The notes beneath the pieces were generated by a model. It did no database searches, had not been told where the DNA came from, and saw only the letters and a list, made by a program, of their open reading frames with translations. This document shows, in pieces, positions 1 through 5,636 of a DNA stretch of 8,174 nucleotides. Source of the DNA: CAYUYH01 sp964449175 (GTDB lineage: Bacteria; Planctomycetota; Phycisphaerae; SM23-33). Location of the stretch: positions 1 to 8,174 of the forward strand of contig CAYUYH010000131.1 of assembly GCA_964449175.1 (NCBI GenBank). The letters are read 5' to 3'. The position numbers and the translations under genes are program-made. The stretch's first letter is position 1, and every line of letters starts with the position of its first letter.

Positions 1-979
1 ACGCGGGGAAGCTCTGCGGGGCGAACTGCTCGTTGATCGCCACCAGGTGCACGCGGCCGCCGCCCCGCCGATACAACTTGCACGTCACACCGATCTGCCC
101 GGCGAGTTGCACCACGGCCGGGCGGCCATCCACCGCAGGCGCCGCCGGGCTGAGCACCACGATATCGCCGTGGCGAATCTCCGGCGCCATCGACTCGCCG
201 TCTATCCGCAGCGCGAACGCCTGCCCGTATCGGGCCTTGATGGAGGGCGCGGCGACGAACTCCACCGGCCCGCCCTCGCCCTCGCGCGGCAGCGTGATGA
301 TCTGCACGGCCGTCTCGCCGCCGCTTTCGCCGTCCACGGCCGCGGGGCGGACCCTTCGGCCCGGTCGGCTGCAGTGCCGGCGCACAAGGTCGGCCAGCAT
401 CATCACGCCCTGCGGATCGCCCTCCTGCCAGAAGTGCGCCACGCCCGCGGCCGAGCGGCCCAGTATCGGTATCCACCCCTCGCTCTGCTCGGCGGGCTCA
501 GCGCCCGCACCCTCGCCCGCGCCCACACGTGGCGCAACCTGCGCGGCCTGGCCGGGCGCCCCGGGCACATCGCCGTCTTTACCGCCCGCCCTCGCATCGT
601 TCTCACCGGCCAGCTTGCCCGCTGCCGGGAACTTCGCCACGCCGCCGAGAATCTCCAGGAACGCCGCCAGCGGCGCCGCAGCGTCAGGCCTGTCCGCGAG
701 CAGCTTGGCCGCTCGCCTCACCACCGGATGCACCTCCGCACCCCCTGCGCCCTCGGCCCTCGCTTGGCCGGTCAGGAGCCAGTACAGGTCCGCGCCGGAT
801 ACCTCGGCGATCTTCACCAGCACGTCCGCCGGCGGTACGCGGGAGGCCTCGTAGTAATTGTAGGTGCTCGGCGCAAGCCCCAACCGCTGTGCAAACAAGG
901 CCTTACCCCTGGGGCCAGCTAGTTCCAAGCGAATCTGGGCGATCCGCCGGCAGATGTCTGGGGCAGGCGATTCGGGCAT
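1..979 (-). CDS. XRE-family HTH / LexA-like S24 self-cleaving repressor (partial, C-terminus off the left edge)
   Basis: Reading the minus strand from the ATG at 979-977 gives 326 codons with no stop before the left edge. Residues about 8-71 form an XRE-type helix-turn-helix like that of phage CI repressors (KALFAQRLGLAPSTYNYYEA). Residues 119-168 are an Ala/Gly-rich linker. From 169 there is a LexA/S24 domain: the cleavage motif GRSAAG with Ala178-Gly179, the catalytic serine Ser263 in DGESMAP, and the general-base lysine Lys301 in VTCKLYRR. The Ser-Lys spacing (38) is close to that of LexA (37). In this family RecA filaments trigger self-cleavage, so the protein is probably a DNA-damage-responsive transcriptional repressor; that role is inferred. 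About 84 residues separate cleavage site and serine, longer than in LexA. No good ribosome binding site precedes 979; an in-frame GTG at 1021-1019 lies close to the predicted transcript start and could be a leaderless alternative. Confidence 0.88.
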   Translation of the reverse strand, partial: MPESPAPDICRRIAQIRLELAGPRGKALFAQRLGLAPSTYNYYEASRVPPADVLVKIAEVSGADLYWLLTGQARAEGAGGAEVHPVVRRAAKLLADRPDAAAPLAAFLEILGGVAKFPAAGKLAGENDARAGGKDGDVPGAPGQAAQVAPRVGAGEGAGAEPAEQSEGWIPILGRSAAGVAHFWQEGDPQGVMMLADLVRRHCSRPGRRVRPAAVDGESGGETAVQIITLPREGEGGPVEFVAAPSIKARYGQAFALRIDGESMAPEIRHGDIVVLSPAAPAVDGRPAVVQLAGQIGVTCKLYRRGGGRVHLVAINEQFAPQSFPA

Positions 980-986
980 AAGAATA

Positions 987-1002
987 ATTCGCGGCTGCGA
1001 AT
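987..1002. promoter_or_regulatory. Inverted repeat ATTCGC-N4-GCGAAT, candidate operator
   Basis: Perfect 6-bp arms (987-992 and 997-1002) flank GGCT. It sits between the repressor promoter and the repressor start codon, and about 50 bp upstream of the predicted start of the rightward transcript. Binding by the adjacent repressor is inferred. Its half-sites point the opposite way from those at 1028-1045. Confidence 0.45.
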
Positions 1003-1009
1003 ATTTCCC

Positions 1010-1038
1010 TTGATATGTCACGCGACAGCGAATATAAG
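1010..1038 (+). promoter_or_regulatory. Sigma70-like promoter of the small divergent ORF
   Basis: The -35 TTGATA (1010-1015), a 17-bp spacer and the -10 TATAAG (1033-1038) match the consensus well. The predicted start near 1045 leaves a leader of about 58 nt before the GTG at 1103. Its -10 shares bases 1033-1036 with the -10 of the opposing repressor promoter, so polymerase cannot occupy both at once. Confidence 0.55.
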
Positions 1039-1045
1039 CATTCGC
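1028..1045. promoter_or_regulatory. Inverted repeat GCGAAT-N6-ATTCGC over both -10 boxes, candidate operator
   Basis: Perfect 6-bp arms (1028-1033 and 1040-1045) flank ATAAGC. The repeat contains the -10 elements of both divergent promoters, so one bound protein could shut both. A further single GCGAAT lies at 1082-1087 in the leader of the rightward gene. This placement is what a self-regulating switch repressor would need; binding is not shown. Confidence 0.5.
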
Positions 1046-1059
1046 AACGGTGCAACCAA
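1031..1059 (-). promoter_or_regulatory. Sigma70-like promoter of the repressor gene
   Basis: On the minus strand the -35 TTGGTT (1059-1054) is followed by a 17-bp spacer and the -10 TATATT (1036-1031). Transcription would start near 1024, leaving about 45 nt before the ATG at 979. The -10 lies inside the inverted repeat 1028-1045 and overlaps the -10 of the opposing promoter, which implies autoregulation. Assigned from sequence match and spacing only. Confidence 0.55.
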
Positions 1060-1102
1060 AGGTCATTGTAGCGCCTGAACCGCGAATGGCAAGGGGAATC
1101 AC

Positions 1103-1282
1103 GTGACGCCGCCAAACAAGCCTCGCGTGGACATGGAGCTGGCGGAGATCCTTCAGGGCCTGCTCGTGCTGACGGACTGGCAGCGGGAACTCCTCCAGCG
1201 GGGCCTGGAGCGGCTGGCTGGCGGGGCGAGTCAGCCGCGCCGGACCGGTCGCAGGACGCCCCCCAGGCCTCGCGGGAGGTAA
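1103..1282 (+). CDS. Small basic protein divergent from the repressor, function unknown
   Basis: A 59-residue ORF starts with GTG at 1103 and ends with TAA at 1280-1282. The start is supported by AAGGGG at 1091-1096, six bases upstream, and by the promoter at 1010-1038. Residues 10-39 look like one or two amphipathic helices (MELAEILQGLLVLTDWQREL, then LQRGLERLAGG). The last 20 residues are a Pro/Arg-rich basic tail. No clear helix-turn-helix or other known family is recognised. Its position opposite a CI/LexA-like repressor matches that of Cro-, CII- or antirepressor-type genes in phage switches, but the sequence itself does not show such a role. An in-frame ATG at 1133 is a weaker alternative start. 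It could also be a chance ORF; codon third positions are GC-rich as in its neighbours. Confidence 0.5.
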   Translation: MTPPNKPRVDMELAEILQGLLVLTDWQRELLQRGLERLAGGASQPRRTGRRTPPRPRGR

Positions 1283-1297
1283 TATCGCCCGCGAGCG

Positions 1298-1370
1298 TCG
1301 GCGATCCCGGGGGCGCCGAGCGTCCACACGCGGGCATGCGGTCACCCGGGGCGGCTGGTTCGCCGGCCGC
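1298..1370 (+). other. Two hairpins in the gap between the small ORF and pilZ
   Basis: The 206-nt gap 1283-1488 holds two stem-loops. One pairs TCGGCG (1298-1303) with CGCCGA (1314-1319). The other is an 8-bp stem, 1351-1358 with 1363-1370, one G-T wobble, closed by a TTCG tetraloop. Neither is followed by a T run, so they are not standard intrinsic terminators, although they could slow transcription or protect the 3' end of the small-ORF transcript. The rest of the gap holds the pilZ promoter. Confidence 0.3.
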
Positions 1371-1428
1371 CCACGGGGCCGTCCGCGCCCCCGCACATAA
1401 CACTTCCTCAATTCGTGACTTCCCCTGT

Positions 1429-1456
1429 TTGCACCGCGCCGGGCGAATCGTATGTT
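1429..1456 (+). promoter_or_regulatory. Sigma70-like promoter of the PilZ gene
   Basis: TTGCAC (1429-1434), a 16-bp spacer and TATGTT (1451-1456) lie just upstream of the PilZ gene. Transcription would begin near 1463 and give a short leader with the GGAAGGA ribosome binding site at 1477-1483. Moderate consensus match only. Confidence 0.4.
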
Positions 1457-1488
1457 TCCCTTGGAAGCACTTGCCCGGAAGGACAGCC

Positions 1489-1812
1489 ATGAGTGTCCGT
1501 ATTGCCGAGCGACGTCGCAGCCCCAGAGCACATGCCGCCTACCCCGCGGTCCTGACCGACCAGCGCGGCCAGACCGTAGCGCGAGGACGGACCGCCAACA
1601 TCTCCGAGCACGGCCTGTTCCTCGTGGTCAGCGGGAACATCTCCTCCCAGACAGGCGAGGACGTGATCGCCAAGATCCTCGTGCCTTCCCTGGCCGCGCA
1701 CGCCCGCGGCAACGAGACCAGGACCGTGATCTACGACTGCCGGGTTGTCCGCAGGCAGGCACTTGGACAGTTGGTGGGTCTGGGCATCGAGTTCCGCAAG
1801 AAGCTGGCGTAG
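1489..1812 (+). CDS. Single-domain PilZ protein, cyclic-di-GMP receptor
   Basis: The product is 107 residues, the length of an isolated PilZ domain. Both signature motifs are present: RxxxR at Arg9-Arg13 and NxSxxG at Asn37-Gly42 (NISEHG). In this family these residues grip an intercalated cyclic-di-GMP dimer, so the protein is very likely a cytoplasmic second-messenger receptor. Its output partner (motility, polysaccharide or other) cannot be told from sequence. The ATG at 1489 has GGAAGGA five bases upstream; the frame is open further upstream, but those codons lack a comparable ribosome binding site. It has no fused output domain. It is convergent with plsY, 11 nt away. A regulatory link with the neighbouring repressor switch is not evident. 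Confidence 0.88.
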   Translation: MSVRIAERRRSPRAHAAYPAVLTDQRGQTVARGRTANISEHGLFLVVSGNISSQTGEDVIAKILVPSLAAHARGNETRTVIYDCRVVRRQALGQLVGLGIEFRKKLA

Positions 1813-1823
1813 GCAGAGCCTAC

Positions 1824-2528
1824 TCAGGGGCGTTCTTTTTGCTCCCCGGCGGGCGCAGCCGGGCGGCTCTCATCTCGCGCGCGTATCTTGTTCTCCGTCC
1901 CCGTCAGCAGTCGGCGGATGTTCGCGCGGTGGCGCACGAGGATCAGCGCGGCGACTGCTGCGGCAAAGACCAGCAGCGGCCAGAGCCGCCCGATGTGACG
2001 CGAGTTGAACACGACCAGCAGCGGCACGAACGCCACTGCCGCGGTGATGCTCCCCAGCGAGACGTAGCGGCTGACCAGCGTGACGACGATCCACAGCCCG
2101 AGCGCCGCCAGCCCCGCCCACGTGAAGTACGGGTAGATGCCGATCACCACGCCAAGCGCCGTGGCCACGCCCTTGCCGCCGCGAAACCGCAGGTAGAAGC
2201 TGAACACGTGGCCGAGCACCGCGGCCAGGGCGACCAGCAGCCAGGCGGCCTGGGCGGAGGGCGCGGGCACGGTCCCATCGGCCGGGCGACACCACAGCCC
2301 CGCGACGGCCACGGGCGCCAGCCCCTTGGCCACGTCCAGCAGGAAGCAGAAGTAGCCCCACTTCCGACCGATGACCCGCGCGACGTTGGTCGCGCCGACG
2401 TTGCCGCTGCCGGCACGCCGCAGGTCCACGCCGTGCAGACGCGCGATGATCACGCCGAACGGCGTCGAGCCTGCAAGGTAGGCGGCGATCGGCAGCACTG
2501 CGAACTTGAATAGCGTCTCGGCGGTCAT
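1824..2528 (-). CDS. plsY: Glycerol-3-phosphate acyltransferase PlsY
   Basis: This 234-residue inner-membrane enzyme transfers an acyl group from acyl-phosphate to the sn-1 position of glycerol-3-phosphate, giving lysophosphatidate, the first step of phospholipid synthesis. The family motifs are all visible: GSTPFG (20-25), GSGNVGATN (40-48), DVAKG (65-69), GH at 106-107, FRGGKGVAT (115-123) and the C-terminal HRANIRRLLTGTENK (200-214). Five or more hydrophobic membrane segments lie between them. Length is slightly above the usual ~200 because of a charged tail of about 20 residues. The ATG overlaps the TGA of the upstream glycosyltransferase (ATGA), so translation is coupled, making this the last gene of the envelope operon. 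The frame stays open upstream to 3719, but that part is a shadow of the glycosyltransferase gene. Confidence 0.95.
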   Translation of the reverse strand: MTAETLFKFAVLPIAAYLAGSTPFGVIIARLHGVDLRRAGSGNVGATNVARVIGRKWGYFCFLLDVAKGLAPVAVAGLWCRPADGTVPAPSAQAAWLLVALAAVLGHVFSFYLRFRGGKGVATALGVVIGIYPYFTWAGLAALGLWIVVTLVSRYVSLGSITAAVAFVPLLVVFNSRHIGRLWPLLVFAAAVAALILVRHRANIRRLLTGTENKIRARDESRPAAPAGEQKERP

Positions 2529-3679
2529 GGCGCCTCGGCTAGCTCCTCGTAAACGGCCATAAGCTGATCGACGTGCCGGGAGATGCCTAGTTCGCCGGCG
2601 ACTTGGCGGCACTTGGCGGCGCAGGCGGCGCGCTGGTCGTCGTCGCACATCTGCTCCATGGCCCGAACGATCGCCGACCTGGCGCGCGGCGAGGGCACGA
2701 CGAGGCCTGCGCCGCCGGCGAGCACCTCGCCCGCCCCGTTGCAGGCGGTCGTGATCGACGGTATGCCCCACCGGGTCGCCTCCAGCACGACCCGGCTGGC
2801 CGGATCGTACCAGCTCAGCAGCAGGCAGACGTCCGCGGCCGCGTACCAGCGGAAGATCTCGCGGCTCGGCGGGGCGAAGACGACCAGCGGCGCGACGTCG
2901 CGAAGGGCGGCGTGGCGCTGATAGCCTTCGACCATCTCGCGGCCGACGACCACCAGCCTGGCGTCCGGCATGCCAGGCCGGCTGTGGCAGAAGCGGGCGA
3001 AGCTCTCGATCGCCTCGGCGACGCCCTTGAGGACGAAGTTGGTCGCGACGGTCAGGAACACGACGGTTCGGCCGGTCGCTCCCATGCGGAATCGCATCTC
3101 CTGGCGCCACTCGGCCCGCTGCGGGGTGTCGGGCGGCGGGGCATCGACGGCGTTGAATACCACGCGCACGCCGTCGGTCCGCGCGTAGTATCGCTGGAAC
3201 TCGTCGGCCACCATTTGGCTGACGGCCAGGCAGCGGACGCCGTCGTCTGCGACGAGGGCAGCCTCCAGGCGGCCCGAGTGGCGCCGGCAGAGGTTCAGCA
3301 TCGACGCCAGCGAGACGGCCGGGGCCAGCAGCGGCGAGCGCCTCCGCAGCGAGGCGTCGAGCTGGGCGGGGATGGTGCCCCCCCGCGGCTGGTAGACGTT
3401 CGCTCCGGGCACGGGCAGCGTGGCGTGGACGATGTCGTAGTCGCCGGCGGCGATCTCGCGCCGCACGTCGGCGACGAAGTTGCGGGCCTTGGCGACCCGC
3501 AGCAGCCCGCGCCGCCCCAGTTGGCGTACCGTCACGCCGGGGCAGTCCAGCCGGCCGGTCTGACACAGCACGGTGACATCCTGGCCGCGGTGGGCGAGCT
3601 CGGCGGCGATCTGCGCCGTGGAAGCCTCCCTGCCGCCGCGCGACGGGTCCATCCGCTCTATGACCAGGGCTATTCTCAC
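2525..3679 (-). CDS. Family 4 glycosyltransferase, WaaG-like (LPS core)
   Basis: The 384-residue protein has the two-domain GT-B layout. The N-terminal acceptor domain begins MRIALVIERMDPSRGGRE and contains PGANVYQPRGG (91-101), like the WaaG family. The C-terminal Glycos_transf_1 domain carries VVFNAVD (173-179), the phosphate-binding region near Lys218 (NFVLKG) and the EX7E-type element DPASRVVLEA, in which Asp292 replaces the usual first Glu and Glu300 is kept. It probably adds a hexose from a nucleotide-sugar to the heptose of the LPS core at the inner face of the cytoplasmic membrane; donor and acceptor cannot be told. The start is GTG at 3679, overlapping the kinase stop (GTGA), with GGAGGG at 3693-3688 eight bases upstream. 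Its neighbours (heptosyltransferase, core kinase) support an LPS role. Confidence 0.9.
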   Translation of the reverse strand: MRIALVIERMDPSRGGREASTAQIAAELAHRGQDVTVLCQTGRLDCPGVTVRQLGRRGLLRVAKARNFVADVRREIAAGDYDIVHATLPVPGANVYQPRGGTIPAQLDASLRRRSPLLAPAVSLASMLNLCRRHSGRLEAALVADDGVRCLAVSQMVADEFQRYYARTDGVRVVFNAVDAPPPDTPQRAEWRQEMRFRMGATGRTVVFLTVATNFVLKGVAEAIESFARFCHSRPGMPDARLVVVGREMVEGYQRHAALRDVAPLVVFAPPSREIFRWYAAADVCLLLSWYDPASRVVLEATRWGIPSITTACNGAGEVLAGGAGLVVPSPRARSAIVRAMEQMCDDDQRAACAAKCRQVAGELGISRHVDQLMAVYEELAEAP

Positions 3680-4494
3680 GTGCGCCGCCCTCCGCCCGCG
3701 CGGTCGGCCTTGCGGGCATGCCGGCGGGCGATTCGTGCAGCCTTGCGAACGATGGCGCGATTATAGCGGGCCGGCTCGCCCCCGCCAGCGTCGCGGAGGT
3801 AGGCGGCCAGGAACGCGCCCCAATGCTGCTCGACCCACCGCGGCGGCATGGAGAACTTGAGCTGCGCCAGGTCCTTCACCCGCCAGCGGAACCGCCGCCA
3901 GCGCGGGCGGAATACGCGGGCCAGGTCGATCAGCCACAGTCGCGGCGCGCCGGCGGACGTGTCCAGGAAGATGTGGCTGGCGTAGAGGTCGCGGTGGACA
4001 AAGCCGGCCTGGTGGAATCGCGCGACGGTCGAGGCAAGCTGCCCGGCGAGCTTGGCGCCGGCGTCGTGGGCGGAGGCGAGGAACTCATCGGCGCACCGCT
4101 CCAGCGCCGAACCCGGCACGGCGGAGACGACGAGGTACCCCCTGCCCGCGCCGAGCAGGCCGCGGTCCTCGCCGAACGCGAGGACCTCCATCGTGTCCAC
4201 GCCGGCCTGGCGGGCCTCGCGGATGTTGGCGGCCTCAGCCCCGGCGGGTCCCGCGCCAAAACCGTACGTCCACCACAGTCGCAGCCGCCCCGGCAGCGGC
4301 GGGCGGCCATAGCGCTTGAGGTAGACAATGTGATGGGCGCCGTCGCGGCCGGTCAACTCGATGCGCGTCCGGCGGCGCGCTCGCAGCGAGGGTTTGTCCA
4401 GCTCTTCGCCGCCGGCGTAGGCGAACGCGCCATCGACACTGTCCAGCCCCGCGGCGGCCAGCGCCTCGCCAAGGGCGTCTGCGCCGCCGCTCAC
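3676..4494 (-). CDS. LPS core sugar kinase, WaaP/Kdo-kinase family
   Basis: This 272-residue protein has a eukaryotic-like kinase fold of the WaaP/InaA type, which phosphorylates heptose or Kdo in the LPS inner core using ATP. Counted from the GTG at 4494, visible features are the ATP-binding Lys60 (YLKRY), a Glu at 87 (GAEAANI), the catalytic loop HRDLYASH (167-174), the DLAR element with Asp190 replacing DFG, and KDLAQLKFS (207-215). His174 stands where most kinases have Asn, which also occurs in WaaP. A GTG two codons earlier (4500) is open, but GGGAGG at 4507-4502 is seven bases from the 4494 start and abuts the 4500 one, and the 4494 start gives the same GTGA overlap as the next junction. 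The C-terminus is rich in Arg and Lys, perhaps for membrane contact. The exact sugar acceptor is inferred. Confidence 0.9.
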   Translation of the reverse strand: MSGGADALGEALAAAGLDSVDGAFAYAGGEELDKPSLRARRRTRIELTGRDGAHHIVYLKRYGRPPLPGRLRLWWTYGFGAGPAGAEAANIREARQAGVDTMEVLAFGEDRGLLGAGRGYLVVSAVPGSALERCADEFLASAHDAGAKLAGQLASTVARFHQAGFVHRDLYASHIFLDTSAGAPRLWLIDLARVFRPRWRRFRWRVKDLAQLKFSMPPRWVEQHWGAFLAAYLRDAGGGEPARYNRAIVRKAARIARRHARKADRAGGGRRT

Positions 4495-5570
4495 GGGCAC
4501 ACCTCCCGCAGGCCGGCCTTGATGTCCAGCAGCTCCTCAGCCGCCGACAGCGCCATCTCCACCGTGATCGCCTCCATGCACTGGTGATACGCCGGTCCCG
4601 GCGGCTGATTGCAGAGCTTCCGCTGGCACGGCGAGCACGGCACGTCCACCCGCACGATCCGCTCCAAGTCGCAATCGATGGCCGACCACGCCGGGTCGGT
4701 GCCGCCGAACAGCGTCACGACCGCGGCGCCGAGGGCGGCGGCGATGTGGCGGGCGCCGGTGTCATTGGTGACCACCAGCGCGGACCGGGCGGCCAGTGCC
4801 TTGACCAGGCCGATGGAGTTGGCGCGGTCGGCGAGGTTCAGCGCGTCGGCGTGTCGCATCGCGGCGGCGACCTTCCGCGCGATCTTTCGCTCGCTCGGCG
4901 CGGCATTGATGATGACTCCCGCGCCGCGGCGGTCGATCAGCTCGTCGGCCAGGGCGGCGTATCGGGCCGGCTTCCACATCTTGCTGACGCCGTAGGACGC
5001 GCCCGGGTTGAGCATCACCAGCGGCCGACCGTCGGCCAGGCCGGCGTCGGTGAGCAGCTTGTCGGCCTGTGCGGCGCGGTCGTCGGTGACGGCAAGGCCG
5101 ATGCGGCGCGAGGGGCACTTGGCCCCCAGACATTCGGCCAGGCCGATGTAGTAGTCCACGGCGGAGACGGGGACGAGCCGGCCGGCTTCGTCGCGCGGCG
5201 GCGACAGTGTGATGTGCAGCAACCAGCCCCGCGCATCCCTGGTGTAGCCGGCCAGCCATCGCACGCCGCCCAGGCGGGCGACCAGGGCCGAGCGAAAGCT
5301 GTTCGGCAGCAGCACGGCGAGGTCGAAGTCTCCCTTCCTCAGCATCCCAGCCAGTCGCCAGACGCCGCCGCCCGGCGGGACGGTTACGGTCTCGTCGGGC
5401 AGTGCCAGCCCGGCCAGCGTCTCCAGCGGCGTCGCCCGGCCCAGGTAGCAGAGGTGCGACCCGGCGAAGCGCTCGCGCAGCGCGCGGAGGGCGGGGGTGG
5501 CCATCACCGCGTCGCCGACCCAGTTGGGCAGGAACACCACAACTCGCTGGGGCGCATGCATGGGGGGCAT
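4491..5570 (-). CDS. waaF: Family 9 glycosyltransferase, ADP-heptose:LPS heptosyltransferase II (WaaF-like)
   Basis: The 359-residue enzyme belongs to the GT9 family, which transfers heptose from ADP-heptose to the LPS inner core on the cytoplasmic side of the inner membrane. It shows LPNWVGDAVM with the proposed catalytic Asp20, NPGASYGVSKMW (188-199) with Lys197, and NDTGARHIAAALG (269-281) for nucleotide-sugar binding. The cysteine cluster Cys312, Cys315, Cys320 and Cys331 is typical of WaaF relatives. Length fits the family (~350). The ATG at 5570 is used, but no ribosome binding site stands out; an ATG at 5561 is equally possible. It begins 66 nt after ino1 with no visible terminator or convincing promoter, so readthrough from ino1 is likely, and its end overlaps the kinase by 4 nt. 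Assignment as heptosyltransferase II rather than I or III rests on overall pattern. Confidence 0.9.
   Translation of the reverse strand: MPPMHAPQRVVVFLPNWVGDAVMATPALRALRERFAGSHLCYLGRATPLETLAGLALPDETVTVPPGGGVWRLAGMLRKGDFDLAVLLPNSFRSALVARLGGVRWLAGYTRDARGWLLHITLSPPRDEAGRLVPVSAVDYYIGLAECLGAKCPSRRIGLAVTDDRAAQADKLLTDAGLADGRPLVMLNPGASYGVSKMWKPARYAALADELIDRRGAGVIINAAPSERKIARKVAAAMRHADALNLADRANSIGLVKALAARSALVVTNDTGARHIAAALGAAVVTLFGGTDPAWSAIDCDLERIVRVDVPCSPCQRKLCNQPPGPAYHQCMEAITVEMALSAAEELLDIKAGLREVCP
4502..4507 (-). promoter_or_regulatory. Ribosome binding site that selects the kinase start
   Basis: GGGAGG lies inside the end of the heptosyltransferase gene. It is seven bases from the GTG at 4494 and leaves only one base before the GTG at 4500, so it favours the downstream start. 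Confidence 0.6.
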
Positions 5571-5636
5571 TGTACCGGCTTGGCCCGCGGGCAGGTAGGG
5601 CGGGATCGGCGGCTGGTCCCGCGGCCGCGGCGGGGG

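Noticed and set aside
33..922. + strand open frames opposite the repressor gene
   Set aside because: They are low-complexity and lack domains, while the minus strand encodes a complete HTH and S24 domain.
1811..1840. Weak hairpin AGGC-AGA-GCCT followed by a T run as terminator between pilZ and plsY
   Set aside because: The stem is only 4 bp and the T run is 15 bases away, inside plsY, so support is too thin.
2529..3719. Minus-strand frame open from 3719 through the plsY stop, suggesting a 631-residue fusion protein
   Set aside because: Only 1824-2528 resembles a protein family (PlsY). The upstream part is the shifted frame of the glycosyltransferase gene and is Arg/Pro-rich nonsense, and plsY has its own ATGA-coupled start.
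5569..5574. TACAAT directly before the waaF start as a -10 box
   Set aside because: It overlaps the start codon and has no -35 at the right spacing; readthrough from ino1 is simpler.
5619..5630. 12-bp palindrome CCGCGGCCGCGG between ino1 and waaF as a terminator
   Set aside because: There is no loop and no T run on either strand; in GC-rich DNA such palindromes arise easily.
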